A DNA stretch of 64,000 nt from positions 682,001-746,000 of the forward strand of contig CAVZDY010000004.1 in the NCBI GenBank assembly GCA_963774195.1, in the 5' to 3' direction. This DNA is from Roseiarcus sp963774195 (GTDB lineage: Bacteria; Pseudomonadota; Alphaproteobacteria; Rhizobiales; Beijerinckiaceae). The notes beneath the pieces are model-generated. The model was given only the letters and a program-made list of their open reading frames with translations. It did not search any database and had not been told where the DNA came from. A program made the position numbers and the translations under genes. Below are positions 62,701-64,000 of the stretch, piece by piece (the stretch's first letter is position 1; each line of letters starts with the position of its first letter).

Positions 62701-64000
62701 ACCCAAAGCGTCGCGGTTTCGGACATTGTCCCCCCGGTGGTCACCACGGCCAACATCAGCGTCGCCAGCGGCACGGGGACGGGCGGCGCGTTCAAGATCG
62801 GCGATACCGTTACCGCCACCTGGAACGATAGCGCCAGCGGCGACAACAACAACACGCCGATCAGCGGCGTGACCTTCGATTTTTCGCAGTTTGGCGGGGC
62901 GGCCGTCGTCGCAACCGATGTATCCAACGTTTGGACCGCGACCTACACGGTCACCGGCGGCAGCATCAATACGAGCGTCGCCTATGTCGCGGTGACCGCG
63001 ACAGACAGCGCCGGTCCGACCACGACCAACGGCGCCGCCAATGTCACCGTCGACGACGAGCAGCCGCTCGTCACCGCAGGCAACATCGGTCTGTCCGGCG
63101 GCACGGGCGTGGGCGGCGCATTCAAGATCGGCGACACCGTCACCGCGACATGGAACGACAGCGCAACCGGTGACAACAACACCGACGCCATCGCCGGCGT
63201 GACCGCCAACTTCTCGCAGTTCGGCGGTGGGGCGGCCGTCGCTGCGAGCGACAGCGGCGGCGTCTGGACCGCGACCTACACGATCGCCGCCGGGAGCATC
63301 GACACGGCCGCCGCCCAAGTCGCGGTGACCGCGACCGACCATGTCGGCAACGCGACCACCACCACCAGCGGCGCCGTCACCGTCGACGACGAGCAGCCGG
63401 TCGTCACCGCGGGCAACATCGGCCTGTCCGGCGGTTCGGGCGTGGGCGGCGCATTCAAGATCGGCGACACCGTCACCGCGACATGGAACGACAGCGCAAC
63501 TGGTGACAACAACACCGACGCCATCGCCGGCGTGACCGCCAACTTCTCGCAGTTCGGCGGCGGGGCGGCGGTCGTCGCGAGCGAAAGCGGCGGCGTCTGG
63601 ACCGCCACTTACACAATCGCCGTCGGGAACATCGACACGGCGAGCGCCCAAGTCGCGATGACCGTAACCGACACCGCCGGCAACGCGACTACCACCGCCG
63701 GCGCTGCCGTCACCGTCGACGACGAGCAGCCGGCCGTCACCGCGGGCAACATCAGCCTGTCCGGCGGCACCGGCGTGGGCGGCGCCTTCAAGATCGGCGA
63801 CACCGTCACCGCGACATGGAACGATAGCGTAACCGGCGACGACAACAGCGACGCCATCGCCGGCGTGACCGCCGACTTCTCGCAGTTCGGCGGCGGGGTG
63901 GCCGTCGCCGCGAGCGAAAGCGGCGGCGTCTGGACCGCGACCTACACGATCGCCGCTGGAGCCATCGACACGGCCGTCGCCCAAGTCGCGGTGACCGCAA
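56734..64000 (+). CDS. Giant DUF4347 repeat protein (adhesin-like), 3' end outside window
   Basis: At least 2,422 codons from ATG 56734, with GGGAG about 10 bases upstream, open to the window end. Residues about 60-210 match DUF4347 (EVVFIEGSLPDYQTLAGDV; INLVSHGSDGQIQFG; GGDLLIYGCDVAQ), found at the start of large secreted or surface proteins. Next is a region with repeated ALANGAFAVAY-like blades (about 480-870). From about 59384 come SwmB/Ig-like modules in a 443-residue super-repeat, then 111-residue modules (GGAFKIGDTVTATWND) from about 62719. There is no Sec signal, as expected for a type I secreted protein whose signal is at the missing C-terminus. It is likely a surface or biofilm protein. 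Confidence 0.85.
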   Translation, partial: MSDFADRRQANAADSGNRIEQFGVSGSTAISGSRIDFADGGRRQGSGAEPTTVIRPGTTEVVFIEGSLPDYQTLAGDVRAGVQVIQINGPDAFAQMAADLAGVTGLTAINLVSHGSDGQIQFGTTILDSQSLPSYAADLAAIGASSAPGGDLLIYGCDVAQDAAGQAFVQAIASATGANVAASTQLVGATATGDNWTLDYQTGPITAAPAISDASGANYAYDLVSSAVVVTAGPQGPLFFSPDTTTYPFEVNTNGYAGTITEIGFDTAYGAVNGTLEYSSNGTTWTNYTLTNTVGQLLPITDEFRYTNTSTSTTQTGLGLGVEEVENGQGNYTEFFLNEDLPPTAIVTNSNVVLNDAATGSAVATLYPVDTGDTTGGVWVLDSQSQAGLFSLSDNTSDGNTATVVYNSGSLPAVGSSATLMATYYDIYQLNSDGTPMSGSGVTQTFTFTTEADSTTSLTGFGNNIVAYSGSVDPSAGVSDAVGSPVKPVITTLTNGDLVAVWTEASGYATGDEIFGQIYTAGGATVGGAFQISPSASTSNVYAAPAVTALANGAFAVAYLDADPTFTNPSTIDYNVVSSSGVVGSVQTVSGATTSAYDLIAPAIATLSTGQFIIGWSTNPDSSYNSSIDGQTFSASGTASGSTPISISTGTGAYYAPSITALANGHYATAWADEDTGDVDQTVDGGSQSAVFAGTSSVVAESANPVSVATLSNGNYVTVWNEDNYNTGTSNIYAEIYNSSGQSQGAAFLVDTATTDFADNPTVAALSNGGFVVTWKAFDDSSALASVSASTYGTLDSGDPTAGDFGGADGMGIFGRRYSSSGTAIDATPFQVNQYSANNQDSPDVVGTSNGGFAAIWINNSIPEGTTPSASGVDLRILTTSPTIDSATYNASTGVLAVTGVNFTTTATDFQSTDLTLTGEGGITYTLTGGTVSGNTSTSFNVTLTAADQLAVAGLLNKAGLTSNTSGTAYDLAATAAFDTGGAVSTAAVTVSSPVTPAISSVSFNAATGVLTLNGTFDNEGATGGLNLHDLTIKGEGGTSYALATTASPVTVTPTTATITLTGADLAKAQSFFDKNGASAADGVTYNIASAAGWDSGAGAAIATLGVAVSGIVAPSQTVATIAISADTGESATDFVTNTAAQTVSGTLSAALAPYDGVEISVNGGTTWTQASVTGTSYAASVILASGAGTIEAEVYNATGASTAKTQSYTLDTTPPTLATATVDATSLVLTYTETGSGIYGGESPAASEYSVKVGGVTDAVTSAVLNAAANTVTLALATSVPSAQAVTVSYTPDGVAAQELQDVAGNLAAALTNQTVTDNTAPPAISSVSYDASTGALVVTGANFTTSAGDYAPTDLTLKGEGGNSYTLTGGVVSNVSSSGFTVTLTAADQLAVDGLLNKTGLTSNTSGTAYNLAAAAGYDTGAGTVTTQSVTVNNPVAPAVSAVSFDAASGVLTLNGTFDNEGGVGGLSLADLTITGQGGTSYALATTASPITVTATTATITLTGADLTKAQSFFDKNGVSAVDGAAYNIALAAGWDSGTGAAIATQGVTVSGITAPSQTVATIAISADTGESATDFITNTAAQTVSGTLSAALAPYDGVQVSVDGGATWVQASVTGASYSASVTLGAGAGPLEAEVYNAAGASTAKTQSYTLDTTAPALDTATVDATSLVLTYTETGSGIYGGDSPTTGEYSVQLGGVTDTVTSAILNAAAHTETLTLATAVTSAQTVTVSYTPNGTAAQELQDVAGNLATALTNQAVTNNTPPPAISSVSYDASIGALVVTGTNFTTSAGDYTPTDLTLTGEGGTSYTLTGGAVSNLSGSGFTVTLTAADQLAVDGLLNAAGLTSNTSGTAYNLDAAAGYDTDAGAVTAQSVTVSNPIAPAISTVSFDAATGVLTLNGTFDNEGATGGLNLADLTITGEGGSSYALATTASPVTVTATTATIALTGADLAEAQSLFDKNGASAVDGAAYNIALAAGWDSGAGAAITTQSVAVSDIVPPVVTTANISVASGTGTGGAFKIGDTVTATWNDSASGDNNNTPISGVTFDFSQFGGAAVVATDVSNVWTATYTVTGGSINTSVAYVAVTATDSAGPTTTNGAANVTVDDEQPLVTAGNIGLSGGTGVGGAFKIGDTVTATWNDSATGDNNTDAIAGVTANFSQFGGGAAVAASDSGGVWTATYTIAAGSIDTAAAQVAVTATDHVGNATTTTSGAVTVDDEQPVVTAGNIGLSGGSGVGGAFKIGDTVTATWNDSATGDNNTDAIAGVTANFSQFGGGAAVVASESGGVWTATYTIAVGNIDTASAQVAMTVTDTAGNATTTAGAAVTVDDEQPAVTAGNISLSGGTGVGGAFKIGDTVTATWNDSVTGDDNSDAIAGVTADFSQFGGGVAVAASESGGVWTATYTIAAGAIDTAVAQVAVTA
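59384..62718 (+). repeat. Super-repeat of 1,329 bp (443 codons) in the giant gene
   Basis: Matching points GAGCGTCTC(G/C)TACGACGCCTCGA lie at 60714 and 62043, exactly 1,329 bases apart, and a more diverged copy starts near 59389. Each unit has three modules (about 112, 113 and 218 residues); the last unit lacks the third. Confidence 0.8.
62719..64000 (+). repeat. Tandem 333-bp (111-codon) repeats in the giant gene
   Basis: GACGACGAGCAGCCG recurs at 63052, 63385 and 63718, exactly 333 bases apart; a diverged first unit starts at about 62719. The later units are almost identical, which implies recent expansion or gene conversion. The array continues past the window. Confidence 0.9.

Noticed and set aside
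62191..63984. Long open antisense frame (597 codons) in the giant gene
   Set aside because: It mirrors the GC-rich 333-bp repeats of the plus-strand gene, is rich in Arg and Gly, and has no domain or ribosome-binding site. The frames at 59734-61023 and 61504-61917 are rejected for the same reason.

Overview
The window is GC-rich DNA from an alphaproteobacterium, most likely a Rhizobiales/Beijerinckiaceae-type organism. The reasons are two copies of a Ros/MucR zinc-finger regulator, two GTTC-N7-GTTC LexA boxes in front of small conserved genes, a ChrB-type chromate gene, HU and DUF6634 proteins, IS110 and IS630 elements, and several short dispersed repeats. No rRNA gene or complete tRNA gene was seen. 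The species cannot be fixed from the sequence alone.

Layout. (1) 1-9.2 kb: small conserved hypothetical genes, a cold-shock protein with a clear terminator, a nine-haem cytochrome c followed by a rhodanese-ChrB chromate-resistance protein, and an exported helical-repeat protein. An exact 62-bp repeat flanks the cytochrome/ChrB pair. (2) 9.4-16.4 kb: a GAF-GGDEF diguanylate cyclase with one frameshift, an IS110-type insertion sequence, a metallophosphoesterase, a small gene under a LexA box, and a large three-domain protein (two TIR/deoxyribosyltransferase-like domains plus a P-loop ATPase) that looks like a stand-alone defence gene. (3) 17.1-24.0 kb: a very GC-rich mobile module with a MerR regulator and dyad, HNH protein, phage-associated protein, DUF6634 protein, a soluble AAA-M41 zinc protease, an excisionase-like HTH protein and a tyrosine recombinase. 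(4) 24.0-28.1 kb: decayed DNA with an acyl-CoA dehydrogenase relic and a broken two-gene cassette, then a striking array of four 19-bp palindromes in front of a small LysR-type HTH gene.

(5) 28.3-53.8 kb: a probable 25.5-kb integrative element. It is bounded by 19-bp direct repeats that match the 3' end of a tRNA-Ser gene, and a DUF6538-type tyrosine recombinase sits just inside the left repeat. Cargo: a DUF3089 lipase-like protein, an ABC substrate-binding protein, a SnoaL-like protein, a broken cyclase-AAA-TPR gene and a tail relic of a second one, two HU genes (one broken), MucR, a PIN-domain gene with an internal stop, a beta-propeller protein, an IS630 element with a programmed -1 frameshift, RecD2 with a tightly coupled unknown gene, topoisomerase III, small HTH genes, and a ribbon-helix-helix gene behind a 13-bp inverted repeat. 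(6) 53.8-64 kb: gene fragments, a second near-identical MucR gene, then a giant DUF4347 repeat protein that runs off the window end.

A caution applies throughout. At least five otherwise intact genes are broken by exactly one extra base, and three of these extra bases lie where removing one A restores a GANTC site, the CcrM methylation motif of alphaproteobacteria. Read errors at methylated sites or in short homopolymers are therefore a serious alternative to real pseudogenes.
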